Below, one piece after another: positions 1 through 7,562 of a DNA stretch of 13,723 bases (positions are counted from its first letter, which is position 1; every line of letters begins with the position of its first letter). Location of the stretch: assembly GCA_018644785.1 (NCBI GenBank), contig JABGPV010000137.1, forward strand, positions 1 to 13,723, in the 5' to 3' direction. Made by a program: the position numbers and the translations under genes. Source of the stretch: Deltaproteobacteria bacterium (GTDB lineage: Bacteria; Desulfobacterota; DSM-4660; Desulfatiglandales; Desulfatiglandaceae). The notes under the pieces are model-generated. The model ran no database searches. It saw nothing but the letters and a program-made list of their open reading frames with translations, and had not been told where the DNA came from.

Positions 1-699
1 CATTGGGATGCTCAGTTTTGGTTACACTCAATTGATTTGGTGACCGAAGCGGAGATTGCCGCCGAAAAAATCATCTTGGAAATGCTTAGCAAGCATTTTC
101 CGAAAGACAATATCCAGTCCGAGGAGGCGGGCGTTCAGGACCTCTCCTCAAACAGGACCTGGATCGTCGATCCCCTGGACGGAACAACGAACTTTGCCCA
201 CGGGTTCCCCTTTTTTGCCGTTTCCATTGGCCTTGAAATTGATGCGGAAATTGTTCTGGGTATTGTCTACAATCCTGTCATGGATGAATTCTTTGAAGCA
301 CGAAAAGGGCAGGGTGCTTTCCTGAACGACAGACCGATTCATGTTTCAAATGCTCGGAATATGAGCGATTCTCTACTGGCCACCGGTTTCCCCTACGATA
401 TCCGTGAAAGATCCAACCGGATCTTTGAGCGATTCAGGACCATGGTCCTTTCTTCACGGGGGGTTCGAAGGGCGGGATCTGCCGCCATTGACATGTGTTA
501 TGTGGCATCAGGCCGGCTGGACGGTCTCTGGGAGGAAAATCTGAAACCCTGGGATACGGCGGCCGGCGTCGTTATTGTGTCGGAGGCGGGTGGCAGATTG
601 AGCACCTGCGACGGACAGGCGTTTACACCTTCCCAACAAAGCTTGGTGGCTTGCACTCCCATGATCCATGGAGAGTTGGTCAAGGCGCTGAATGGCTGA
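1..699 (+). CDS. suhB: Inositol monophosphatase family protein (SuhB-like), 5'-truncated by the window edge
   Basis: This is a Mg2+-dependent phosphomonoesterase of the inositol monophosphatase superfamily, expected to be cytosolic and to act on myo-inositol-1-phosphate or related sugar phosphates. The frame is open from base 1 and 232 residues are visible. The family usually has about 260, so roughly 30 N-terminal residues lie outside the window. Visible motifs are IDLVTEAE near the N-terminus, the metal-binding Glu pair SEEAG (nt 118-132), the motif DPLDGT (nt 169-186), and the C-terminal motif WDTAAGVVIVSEAGG (nt 550-594). All core metal ligands appear to be present. A TTG at 37 could be read as a start, but it lies inside conserved sequence, so I treat the gene as partial. 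The nearest downstream gene is 194 bases away and unrelated. The substrate cannot be fixed from sequence: inositol phosphatase, fructose-1,6-bisphosphatase or a SuhB-type role are all possible. Confidence 0.92.
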   Translation, partial: HWDAQFWLHSIDLVTEAEIAAEKIILEMLSKHFPKDNIQSEEAGVQDLSSNRTWIVDPLDGTTNFAHGFPFFAVSIGLEIDAEIVLGIVYNPVMDEFFEARKGQGAFLNDRPIHVSNARNMSDSLLATGFPYDIRERSNRIFERFRTMVLSSRGVRRAGSAAIDMCYVASGRLDGLWEENLKPWDTAAGVVIVSEAGGRLSTCDGQAFTPSQQSLVACTPMIHGELVKALNG

Positions 700-734
700 T
701 CTATTCTCCTTGGCTTCACTCAATCGCATCACCC

Positions 735-753
735 AAATCTGACCTAAATCTGA
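735..753. repeat. Short direct repeat upstream of the ion-channel gene
   Basis: The octamer AAATCTGA occurs at 735-742 and again at 746-753. The 11-base period places both copies on one face of the helix. They lie in the 194-base gap between the phosphatase and the ion-channel gene, which has no other convincing coding or RNA content. The repeat is certain; a role as a paired regulator site is inference only. No well-formed sigma70 promoter was found in this gap. Confidence 0.4.
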
Positions 754-893
754 GCGTCTCCTTTGTGAACTTATTTTCGAGTGTAGATTAGTGGAACTTT
801 GAAATTTCCATGAAATCTGCTATGGTGACGCTGGGTTTTGACTTGGGTTGTTGTATTTTTTCAAAGGCACGTGGGACACAGAGAGAACGAGAA

Positions 894-1940
894 ATGAATG
901 AATTCCGTTTCAAGTGCTTGAAAGGCATGTCACTTTTTTTTGCGTTCTTTTTCGTTACCATCACTTGTGCTCAGGGCGATATGTCTGGCAAAAACAACCC
1001 TTGTGTACTTCCGGAGATTCGAACGGACCTAAGACCCGACCCGGGAGGTCCTCCCACCAGGGTTTCCGTGGGTATCCACATGTTTGATTTGTCGGAAATC
1101 AATGATGTGAAGCAGACGCTGACCTGGGATTTCGTCGTGGCACTGACCTGGACCGATCCGAGGCTCGCCGTTTTTGCCGGGTGCCAGGTTCCACTGGAAA
1201 AGGTGTGGTCGCCGCAGCTCGACTTTTTTAATTCAGGGCGTCTGTTTAAGCGGGTTTCCGATCAGGTGGACATCGGCCCAAATGGTAAGGTCCGATACCT
1301 TCAGCGGTATCTCGGTCCTCTGGCCACATACCATAATCTTAAGGAGTTTCCATTTGATTCTCACAAGTTCCGTATTTGGCTCAGTAGTTTCCAGTACGAC
1401 GAAAATGAGGTGCAACTGTTTGTTGACAAGAAAATGACCGGGAGAAGGAAGCTGTTGAATATCTCCGACTGGGCTATCAAGGGCGTTAAGGGGAGTGTTG
1501 ACCGTACTTTTGCCGAAGCCCTTGGCCGCTTCCACTCTCTTTACGAGTTCGAGATCTCCGCTGAGCGTCAAACGGGTTATTACCTGTGGAAAGTGATGTT
1601 GCCCCTTTGCCTTATTGTATTCATGTCCTGGGCGGTGTTCTGGATTAGTCCGGCCCAATTCGGGCCGCAGATCGGCCTCTCCGCAACATCTATGTTGACG
1701 TTGATAGCGTTCCAGTTCGCAATGGCCAGTATTCTTCCAAAGGTCTCCTATTTCACAATCCTCGATAAATTCATTACCGGGTCAACTATCCTGGTTTTTC
1801 TGGCGCTGCTTGAATCCCTTTCCACCACTTTTCTTGTGGCTTCGGAACATACAAAATTGGCGTTGCGTATTGATAATTATTGTCGTATCGCGTTTCCGCT
1901 TGCGTTCGTAATTATGGTGTTTTTCATATTTTTCAGGTGA
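894..1940 (+). CDS. Prokaryotic pentameric ligand-gated ion channel (ELIC-like)
   Basis: This is a homologue of Cys-loop neurotransmitter receptors; such proteins form homopentameric channels in the bacterial inner membrane. With the ATG at 894 it has 348 residues. An in-frame ATG at 810 would put 28 polar residues before the signal sequence, so 894 is preferred. Layout: signal peptide 1-27; ligand-binding beta-sandwich about 45-225, with the TWTDPRL segment 85-91, VWSP 104-107 and the Pro-loop FPFD at 152-155; then M1 (about 229-252, with a Pro at 237), M2 (257-281), M3 (293-315) and M4 (331-347). The M3-M4 link is only about 15 residues, as in other bacterial members, so there is no intracellular domain. 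From memory, the M2-M3 segment ILPKVSYFTILDKF and the M4 segment RIAFPLAF align without gaps to Erwinia ELIC. The two cysteines of the eukaryotic loop are absent. The ligand is unknown; ELIC responds to primary amines. It appears to be a single-gene unit. Confidence 0.93.
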   Translation: MNEFRFKCLKGMSLFFAFFFVTITCAQGDMSGKNNPCVLPEIRTDLRPDPGGPPTRVSVGIHMFDLSEINDVKQTLTWDFVVALTWTDPRLAVFAGCQVPLEKVWSPQLDFFNSGRLFKRVSDQVDIGPNGKVRYLQRYLGPLATYHNLKEFPFDSHKFRIWLSSFQYDENEVQLFVDKKMTGRRKLLNISDWAIKGVKGSVDRTFAEALGRFHSLYEFEISAERQTGYYLWKVMLPLCLIVFMSWAVFWISPAQFGPQIGLSATSMLTLIAFQFAMASILPKVSYFTILDKFITGSTILVFLALLESLSTTFLVASEHTKLALRIDNYCRIAFPLAFVIMVFFIFFR

Positions 1941-2028
1941 CATCTAAAAAACAATTAGGGAAATTTTTCTTGTTTTTCCGGTTCCTAAATAGATATGTCG
2001 TTGTTGAACCCTTTATTTGGAACGATAC

Positions 2029-2036
2029 AAAGGAGG
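2029..2036 (+). promoter_or_regulatory. Strong ribosome binding site of the sulfatase gene
   Basis: AAAGGAGG lies 9 bases before the ATG at 2046. It decides the start. The frame also opens at an ATG at 1995, but that codon lies upstream of this site and would place an unlikely 17-residue polar extension before the signal peptide. Confidence 0.85.
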
Positions 2037-2045
2037 CTCTATAAA

Positions 2046-3629
2046 ATGGATCGAACAAAACGTTTCAATTTCTTTCCACTGGTGTTTGTTGCTGTGCTTC
2101 TTTTTTTATTCCTGCCTGCAGTGGGAATTTCGGCGCAGGAAGACAAATCCACTAAACCCAACATTGTCATTATCTGGGGGGATGATATCGGGCAAACCAA
2201 CGTCAGTGCCTACTCCATGGGCATGATGGGATACAGAACGCCCAATATCGACCGCGTGGCCAAGGAAGGGATGATCTTCACCGACTACTACGCCGAACAG
2301 AGCTGCACGGCGGGACGTTCCGCCTTCATAACGGGGCAGAGCGTCTTCCGTACCGGCCTCAGCAAGGTCGGGATGCCGGGCGCAGACCTGGGCATGAAAA
2401 AGGAAGACCCCACCATTGCGGAGCTGCTGAAACCGCTGGGTTATGCCACCGGGCAGTTCGGCAAGAATCATCTGGGCGACAAAGATGAGATGCTGCCCAC
2501 CAACCATGGTTTTGATGAGTTTTACGGGAACCTTTATCACCTGAACGCCGAAGAGGAGCCGGAACACCGGGACTATCCGAAAAAGCCTGAGTTTCGGAAG
2601 AAATTCGGCCCCCGAGGCGTGATCCACAGCTTCGCCCTGCCGGATGGCGGCCAGAAAATCGAAGATACCGGACCTCTGACCAAAAAGCGCATGGAGACCG
2701 TGGACAGGGACATCGCCAAAAGGGCGGCCGCCTTCATCGAGGCGCAACACAAGGCCGGCAAACCGATCTTCATATGGGTGAATTTCACCCACATGCACTT
2801 CCGCACCCATGTCCCCGCGGAGATCCTGGAGCAATCCGGACGCTGGCAAAGCGTGTACCATGACGCCATGATCGAACATGACCAGAACGTGGGTACGGTG
2901 CTCGATAAACTGGATGAACTGGGAATGGCCGACAACACCATTGTGTTGTACGGCACCGATAACGGCCCGCACATGAACACTTGGCCGGACGCCGGCATGA
3001 CGCCCTTTCGAAATGAAAAAAACTCCAACTGGGAAGGCGCCTACCGGGTGCCCGCAATGGTCCGCTGGCCCGGCAAAATCAAGCCCGGCACAATTTCCAA
3101 CGAGATCATGTCCCATTTGGACTGGCTGCCTACCTTTCTGGCGGTCGCAGGTGACCCGGACATCAAGGAAAAACTGAAGAAAGGCTACACGGCGGGCGAC
3201 AAGACCTTTAAGGTGCATTTGGACGGCTACAATTTCGTGCCTTACCTGACCGGCCGGGAGCAGAAGGGTCCCCGCGAGGAATTCTTCTACTTTTCCGATG
3301 ATGGCGATCTGCAGGCACTGCGTTTCGAAAACTGGAAGGTGGTCTTCGCCCAGCAAAAAGCGCCGGGGACCATGCTGGTCTGGAGCACGCCCCTTGTGAA
3401 AACACGGATACCTTGGCTCTTTAACCTGCGTACTGACCCCTATGAGCGGGCGTCCATCACCTCCAACACCTACTGGGACTGGTACCTGGACCATGCCTTT
3501 CTCCTGGTGCCGGCACAGGCCTATGTGGGCAAGTTCCTGGAGACGTTCAAGGAGTTTCCGCCTCGTCAGAAGGCGGCCAGCTTTACCATCGACCAGGTCA
3601 TGGAAAAGCTCGTTCCTCCAAATGGCTGA
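2046..3629 (+). CDS. Exported formylglycine-type sulfatase (arylsulfatase family)
   Basis: This is an alkaline-phosphatase-superfamily sulfatase that hydrolyses sulfate esters, probably in the periplasm. It has 527 residues with a signal peptide at 1-30. The N-terminal metal site is WGDD (44-47). The nucleophile motif is C87-T-A-G-R91, in which Cys87 would be converted to formylglycine. GKNHLGD (139-145) corresponds to the family's GKWHLG. NFTHMHF (246-252) and GTDNG (303-307) supply further metal and active-site residues. No maturation enzyme (FGE or anSME) is in the window. The Ala in place of Pro in the CxPxR motif is a known variant. The gene is followed by a stem-loop and, 90 bases on, by another exported hydrolase on the same strand; the two may be co-transcribed. 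Sampled stretches have about 57-65 % GC, richer than the next gene. The substrate is not deducible. Confidence 0.93.
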   Translation: MDRTKRFNFFPLVFVAVLLFLFLPAVGISAQEDKSTKPNIVIIWGDDIGQTNVSAYSMGMMGYRTPNIDRVAKEGMIFTDYYAEQSCTAGRSAFITGQSVFRTGLSKVGMPGADLGMKKEDPTIAELLKPLGYATGQFGKNHLGDKDEMLPTNHGFDEFYGNLYHLNAEEEPEHRDYPKKPEFRKKFGPRGVIHSFALPDGGQKIEDTGPLTKKRMETVDRDIAKRAAAFIEAQHKAGKPIFIWVNFTHMHFRTHVPAEILEQSGRWQSVYHDAMIEHDQNVGTVLDKLDELGMADNTIVLYGTDNGPHMNTWPDAGMTPFRNEKNSNWEGAYRVPAMVRWPGKIKPGTISNEIMSHLDWLPTFLAVAGDPDIKEKLKKGYTAGDKTFKVHLDGYNFVPYLTGREQKGPREEFFYFSDDGDLQALRFENWKVVFAQQKAPGTMLVWSTPLVKTRIPWLFNLRTDPYERASITSNTYWDWYLDHAFLLVPAQAYVGKFLETFKEFPPRQKAASFTIDQVMEKLVPPNG

Positions 3630-3642
3630 TTCGCCGAGAAGC

Positions 3643-3674
3643 ACCCTGAAGCATTGGCCAATGCAGAAAAGGGT
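3643..3674 (+). other. Two-step stem-loop between the sulfatase and MBL genes
   Basis: The inner part is a perfect 14-base palindrome, GCATTGGCCAATGC, at 3651-3664, giving a 5-bp stem with a GGCC loop. It sits inside a second 5-bp stem, ACCCT (3643-3647) with AGGGT (3670-3674), separated by a 3 by 5 internal loop. No T-run follows, so it is not a standard intrinsic terminator. It may be an mRNA processing or stability element, an operator (the palindrome), or chance. Confidence 0.5.
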
Positions 3675-3719
3675 AAATAGTTAAAATAAAAGACCAAGTG
3701 ATAAAGGAGATGCAGAAAA

Positions 3720-4997
3720 ATGGGGAAAAAATCGAAGTTATCAATCTGTGCATCACTATTCACATTCACTGCACTGGGCTTTTTCCTTTGGGGTCCATAT
3801 GACGGTCAGACAGGGAGCGGCATTGAGCTTGTAAAGCAGGTGCAGGCTGCCGGTGGATCTGAGTACAGCTCAAATGTGAAGAGTCCCACGGGAACTATGA
3901 GCCCCCGCGACATGTATTTCCCAGGAACCGAAAAACTCGCCCCGAATGAAATGCGAATAATTTCTTGTGGCACAGGCATGCCGGCAGCACGACGCAGTCA
4001 GGCCGCGACTTGCTGGCTGCTCGAGCTTGGCAATGGGGATAAGTTCCTTTTCGATATCGGCACAGGTTCCGGGGCAAATATCGGAAGTCTGAATATCCCT
4101 TACGATTACCTTGACAAGGTCTTCGTTAGCCATCTTCACTCTGATCACGTTGGGGATATGGACAGCCTTTGGATCGGTGGCTGGACCGGCGGAAGGCACG
4201 GGGCGCTCAATGTCTGGGGGCCGAGTGGAGCGAAACCGGAGTTGGGAACCAAACATTTTATCGAAAAACTAAAGGACACTTTTAGCTGGGATTACGCAGG
4301 ACGACTCGGAATTATTCCCACTGGTGGCGGCGATATCAAAGTTACTGAATTTGATTACCGTCAGGTAAACAAAGTTGTGTATGAAAAAAACGGGGTTACC
4401 ATCCGTTCCTGGCCGGCAATCCATGCCATCGACGGCTCGGTCAGCTACAGTGTGGAATGGAAAGGACTCAAATTCGTATTCGGTGGCGACACCATCCCGA
4501 ACAAGTGGTACGCCAAATTCGCAAAAAATGCTGATATTGCTATTCACGAATGCTTTATGCCCCCTAATCTGATGATGGAGAAGTACGGGTTCAGCGCGGC
4601 AGCAGCACTTAATGTCGCTGTGGGCGTTCACACGCCTCCCGCATCATTCGGCAAAGTGATGAGCGACATCAAGCCGCGTTTGGCAATTGCCTATCATTTT
4701 TTTAATGATTTTGACACGCGCTATCCCATTCAGAAGGGCATTCGAAGGACCTATGACGGCCCGTTGACCATGGCGACTGACCTGCTGGTCTGGAATGTGA
4801 CGAAGGACGATATACGTGTACGGCAAGTCATCGTGGACGATGAATCATGGCCAACTAAATCGCCCACAAAACCAGGCCAACCGGATGCTTCAGCCAAAGT
4901 TGAGTTCTCTCCCTTCATAAAGGACGGCGAACTAGATATGAGTAAAACCCTTGATCCACTCATCGAAAAGTTCAAAAAGGAGAACAATTTGAAGTAA
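3720..4997 (+). CDS. Exported metallo-beta-lactamase-fold hydrolase, RNase Z-like (GntH-type family)
   Basis: This is a 425-residue MBL-fold metal-dependent hydrolase. A hydrophobic segment at about 8-25 is a signal peptide or membrane anchor, so the enzyme is predicted to work outside the cytoplasm. The binuclear zinc site is complete: H138-x-H140-x-D142-H143, H235 (PAIHAIDG), D257 (FGGDT) and H326 (AYHFFND). H276 (AIHECF) is also conserved in this group. The arrangement matches the RNase Z/arylsulfatase-like branch of the fold, but an exported enzyme is unlikely to process tRNA. From memory it resembles proteins annotated as GntH-like MBL hydrolases; I do not claim a role in guanitoxin synthesis. 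The ATG has AAAGGAGA upstream at 3703-3710. It may share a transcript with the sulfatase 90 bases before it. Sampled stretches are lower in GC (38-52 % in four 60-base lines) than the sulfatase. Confidence 0.88.
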   Translation: MGKKSKLSICASLFTFTALGFFLWGPYDGQTGSGIELVKQVQAAGGSEYSSNVKSPTGTMSPRDMYFPGTEKLAPNEMRIISCGTGMPAARRSQAATCWLLELGNGDKFLFDIGTGSGANIGSLNIPYDYLDKVFVSHLHSDHVGDMDSLWIGGWTGGRHGALNVWGPSGAKPELGTKHFIEKLKDTFSWDYAGRLGIIPTGGGDIKVTEFDYRQVNKVVYEKNGVTIRSWPAIHAIDGSVSYSVEWKGLKFVFGGDTIPNKWYAKFAKNADIAIHECFMPPNLMMEKYGFSAAAALNVAVGVHTPPASFGKVMSDIKPRLAIAYHFFNDFDTRYPIQKGIRRTYDGPLTMATDLLVWNVTKDDIRVRQVIVDDESWPTKSPTKPGQPDASAKVEFSPFIKDGELDMSKTLDPLIEKFKKENNLK

Positions 4998-5046
4998 GGG
5001 CCTTTCACACATCTTTCAGGCTCGTTTTCAAATGGAGTTTTAGCCA

Positions 5047-6909
5047 GTGTCTATCCATAGAGCCACCAAAATGAACAAGTTCTCCGCCATCATCTTTTTC
5101 TTCGGTATATCCGTCCTTGCCTTTGCGTCTTCCTCACGGGCGGATTGGATCAACCTCACAGGCGCTCAGAGCGCTCCTAATATCGCCGAAATCTATATCG
5201 AAGATGACCGGATTCGTCTGGTACTGGAAATCTATGTGAAAGACATTGCAAACTTCATCCATCTGATTCCGGAAGACTGGATCAGGAAGAGCGGGACCGA
5301 GCTTCCGCCCATAGAAGAACGGATGAAGCGATTTTCCGCTGAAACCTTTCAGTTCATTACCGATGACAAAGACAGATTGCACGCGGAACGGATCCTGGTG
5401 GAACAACGCCTGCGGAAAGATCGATCCAATCCCTTTGCCGGGACCATCAACCCCATGACCCGCCAACCGGTCCCCGGTCCCCCGGAAGACAAAAGGGTGC
5501 TTTATGCCGATCTGATCTACCCTTTTAAAACCAAACCGAAGACGCTGACCATTATTCCGCCCCTTTCCAAGAGTGGCTGGCCGGCCGTCTCCATCGGTTT
5601 TATCGTCTACCAGAACGGCGTGCCTGTGGTTGATTATCGATTCCTGCCGGGATCGGCCAAACTGCACTTGGATTGGGACGATCCCTGGTACAGCAAGTTT
5701 GAAAGCAAGGCTCTTAAGCGCTGGCAGGAATCGGGTCTGATGATTTATCTTTATGTGGAGCCCTATGAGGTTCGGAATGAAATCCTGGTTCGGGTCAAAG
5801 ACCTTGAGCAATGGATGGATCTGGGGCTGAAGGGTGAACAGTTTATTGAAGTAGATGAGTTCGAAGCATTGAAAAAGAAGATCGGCGCATTCCTTCTAGA
5901 GCATAGCAAGGTGTTGATTGATGGCAAAAAGCTCAGGCCGATCCTCGATCGGGTGAGTTTTGTCAAATACACCATGACCCGCACATTCTTTATTGATAAA
6001 CCCGAGCGGATGCTGCTCAATACCGCTATGATAGGGGTCATCGTCACCTATCTCACGAAAGGGATCCCCCAGGAAGTGACGGTGGATTGGGATCTGTTTT
6101 CGGACAAGATCCGGAAGGTTCCCACAACGGCCGTGGATCCCGCAGGACCCTTTCCTTCCTATGTGACGCCAGAAGACCATGTACTTACCTGGACCAATTT
6201 CCTTAAAACCTACAAAATACCCACCGTTGCTGAAATTGCAGTGGATGATTCACTGACAAAAATCGGCGTGCCTGTCGGCAGTGCACTCTGCCTGGTCCTC
6301 CTGATCCTACTTCTTTGGTTTACCTTCAGACGAAGAAAACATGGGGGGGAAATCCGATTGCAGATTGGGTTTGCCGTACTGCTTGTTACAGGCTGCGTTC
6401 TTTTATATCCTTTTCTTCGGGTGCCTGTGGTCCGACCGGCTGTTCTGACCCCGAAGATAACAGACGATAAGGCGATGGCGCTCCTGAACAATTTACTCAA
6501 AAACGTCTACCGTGCTTTTGATTTCCGTGAAGAGGATGACGTCTATGACCGATTAGCCACAAGCGTACACGGAGATCTGCTGACGGACATCTATCTGCAG
6601 AACAGAAAATCAATGGTCGTGACCCAGGCCGGGGGGGCTCAAGGTAAGGTGAAAGACATTGATATCCTGGATGTTTCTGTAAGACATCTGAACGACCGGC
6701 CTCTGGCCCTGGTATTTCATTCCAAATGGACGGCAATGGGCGCTGTTGGCCACTGGGGCCATATTCACATCCGTAAAAACCAGTACGAAGCCAATATTAC
6801 TATGGAGCCTGTAGATGGCGTATGGAAGATCACGGATCTGGAGCTGCTGGAAGAAAAACGGATTGATCCTTATGGGAAGCAGAAACCGCCGAAAACGGGA
6901 GAACCATGA
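5047..6909 (+). CDS. Large exported/membrane protein of unrecognised family, first gene of an ABC-type operon
   Basis: I do not recognise a named family. The protein has 620 residues from a GTG at 5047, which has GGAG 9 bases upstream; an ATG at 5071 (612 residues) is a reasonable alternative. Layout: signal peptide ending near residue 32 (SSRADW); a long extracytoplasmic region of about 33-405 rich in beta-type sequence; membrane helix 406-427; a short cytoplasmic basic loop RRRKHGGEIR; a second helix 439-457; and a C-terminal domain of about 470-605 outside the membrane again. That last domain contains a GHWGHIHI segment (568-575) with three histidines, followed by DGVWKITDLELLEE, which recalls NTF2-like domains (weak inference). 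Its TGA overlaps the ATG of the ABC ATPase by 4 bases, so the two are translationally coupled. The context suggests an accessory or substrate-interacting subunit of the transporter encoded downstream. Confidence 0.85.
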   Translation: MSIHRATKMNKFSAIIFFFGISVLAFASSSRADWINLTGAQSAPNIAEIYIEDDRIRLVLEIYVKDIANFIHLIPEDWIRKSGTELPPIEERMKRFSAETFQFITDDKDRLHAERILVEQRLRKDRSNPFAGTINPMTRQPVPGPPEDKRVLYADLIYPFKTKPKTLTIIPPLSKSGWPAVSIGFIVYQNGVPVVDYRFLPGSAKLHLDWDDPWYSKFESKALKRWQESGLMIYLYVEPYEVRNEILVRVKDLEQWMDLGLKGEQFIEVDEFEALKKKIGAFLLEHSKVLIDGKKLRPILDRVSFVKYTMTRTFFIDKPERMLLNTAMIGVIVTYLTKGIPQEVTVDWDLFSDKIRKVPTTAVDPAGPFPSYVTPEDHVLTWTNFLKTYKIPTVAEIAVDDSLTKIGVPVGSALCLVLLILLLWFTFRRRKHGGEIRLQIGFAVLLVTGCVLLYPFLRVPVVRPAVLTPKITDDKAMALLNNLLKNVYRAFDFREEDDVYDRLATSVHGDLLTDIYLQNRKSMVVTQAGGAQGKVKDIDILDVSVRHLNDRPLALVFHSKWTAMGAVGHWGHIHIRKNQYEANITMEPVDGVWKITDLELLEEKRIDPYGKQKPPKTGEP

Positions 6910-7562
6910 TTAACGTAAACGCTTTGGAGTTTTATTATCAGAAGAGTGGTTTTCACCTGAATGTGCCTGAGCTCATTGTTGAAAAAAGGGAGAAAGTTGC
7001 GGTTATCGGCTCAAGCGGTTCGGGAAAAACTACGCTTCTCAATCTCATTGCGGGTATCTTTACGCCCAATGCCGGCATGATCCGGGTGGGTGATGTCTCA
7101 ATAAATGATTTAAATGATTCTCGAAGACGGGATTATCGCATTACCCATATGGGTTTTGTTTTCCAGGACTTCGAACTGCTCGATTACCTGAACGTGTTGG
7201 ACAATATCCTCCATCCATATCGGATCACCGGGGCTCTCAAACTGGATAAATCGGTTAAAAAGCGGGCAGTCCTGCTGGCCGAAGAGATGGGGATCGGGGA
7301 CAAACTCAAACGGAAGGCAAACGACCTGTCCCAGGGTGAGAAGCAGCGTGCAGCCATCTGCCGAGCATTGTTGCCGCAACCGGAGTTGATTCTCGCAGAT
7401 GAGGCCACCGGCAACCTGGATCCGGATAACAAGAATCGCATCATGGATCTGCTCTTCAGGAGTATTGAAGATCATGGGGCCACATTGCTGGCGGTTACAC
7501 ACGACCATGAACTTTTGAAGAGGTTTGATCGGGTGATCGATTTTAAGGATTTCGGATGTTAG
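6906..7562 (+). CDS. ABC transporter ATP-binding protein, LolD/MacB type
   Basis: This cytoplasmic ATPase subunit has 218 residues, the usual length for the LolD/FtsE/MacB group. Motifs in order: Walker A GSSGSGKT (35-42), Q-loop Gln87 (FVFQD), signature LSQGE (141-145), Walker B LILADE (161-166), D-loop (NLDPD, 170-174) and the switch His199 (VTHD). The signature LSQGE differs from the textbook LSGGQ, but similar forms are common in this group. All catalytic residues are present. It overlaps the preceding gene by 4 bases and the following permease by 7, so it belongs to one operon. By family it should power a type VII (mechanotransmission) transporter, not a channel-type importer. The substrate is unknown. 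Confidence 0.95.
   Translation: MINVNALEFYYQKSGFHLNVPELIVEKREKVAVIGSSGSGKTTLLNLIAGIFTPNAGMIRVGDVSINDLNDSRRRDYRITHMGFVFQDFELLDYLNVLDNILHPYRITGALKLDKSVKKRAVLLAEEMGIGDKLKRKANDLSQGEKQRAAICRALLPQPELILADEATGNLDPDNKNRIMDLLFRSIEDHGATLLAVTHDHELLKRFDRVIDFKDFGC

Noticed and set aside
37..39. TTG as the true start of the phosphatase
   Set aside because: The frame is open upstream and the TTG lies inside the conserved DLVTEA segment, so the gene continues beyond the window.
763..789. Possible promoter TTGTGA / TAGATT before the channel gene
   Set aside because: Each hexamer matches only four of six consensus bases and the spacer is 15 bases.
1946..1977. Inverted repeat AAAAACAA / TTGTTTTT after the channel gene as a terminator
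   Set aside because: The stem is eight A/T-rich pairs with a 15-base loop and no GC clamp, too weak to call.
2001..2029. Promoter-like TTGTTG / GATACA before the sulfatase
   Set aside because: The -10 match is poor, and transcription from it would begin within or after the ribosome binding site.
2106..3644. Long open frame (512 codons) on the - strand across the sulfatase
   Set aside because: It mirrors the GC-rich third positions of the sulfatase. The + strand frame has clear sulfatase motifs and a ribosome binding site; the antisense product resembles nothing.
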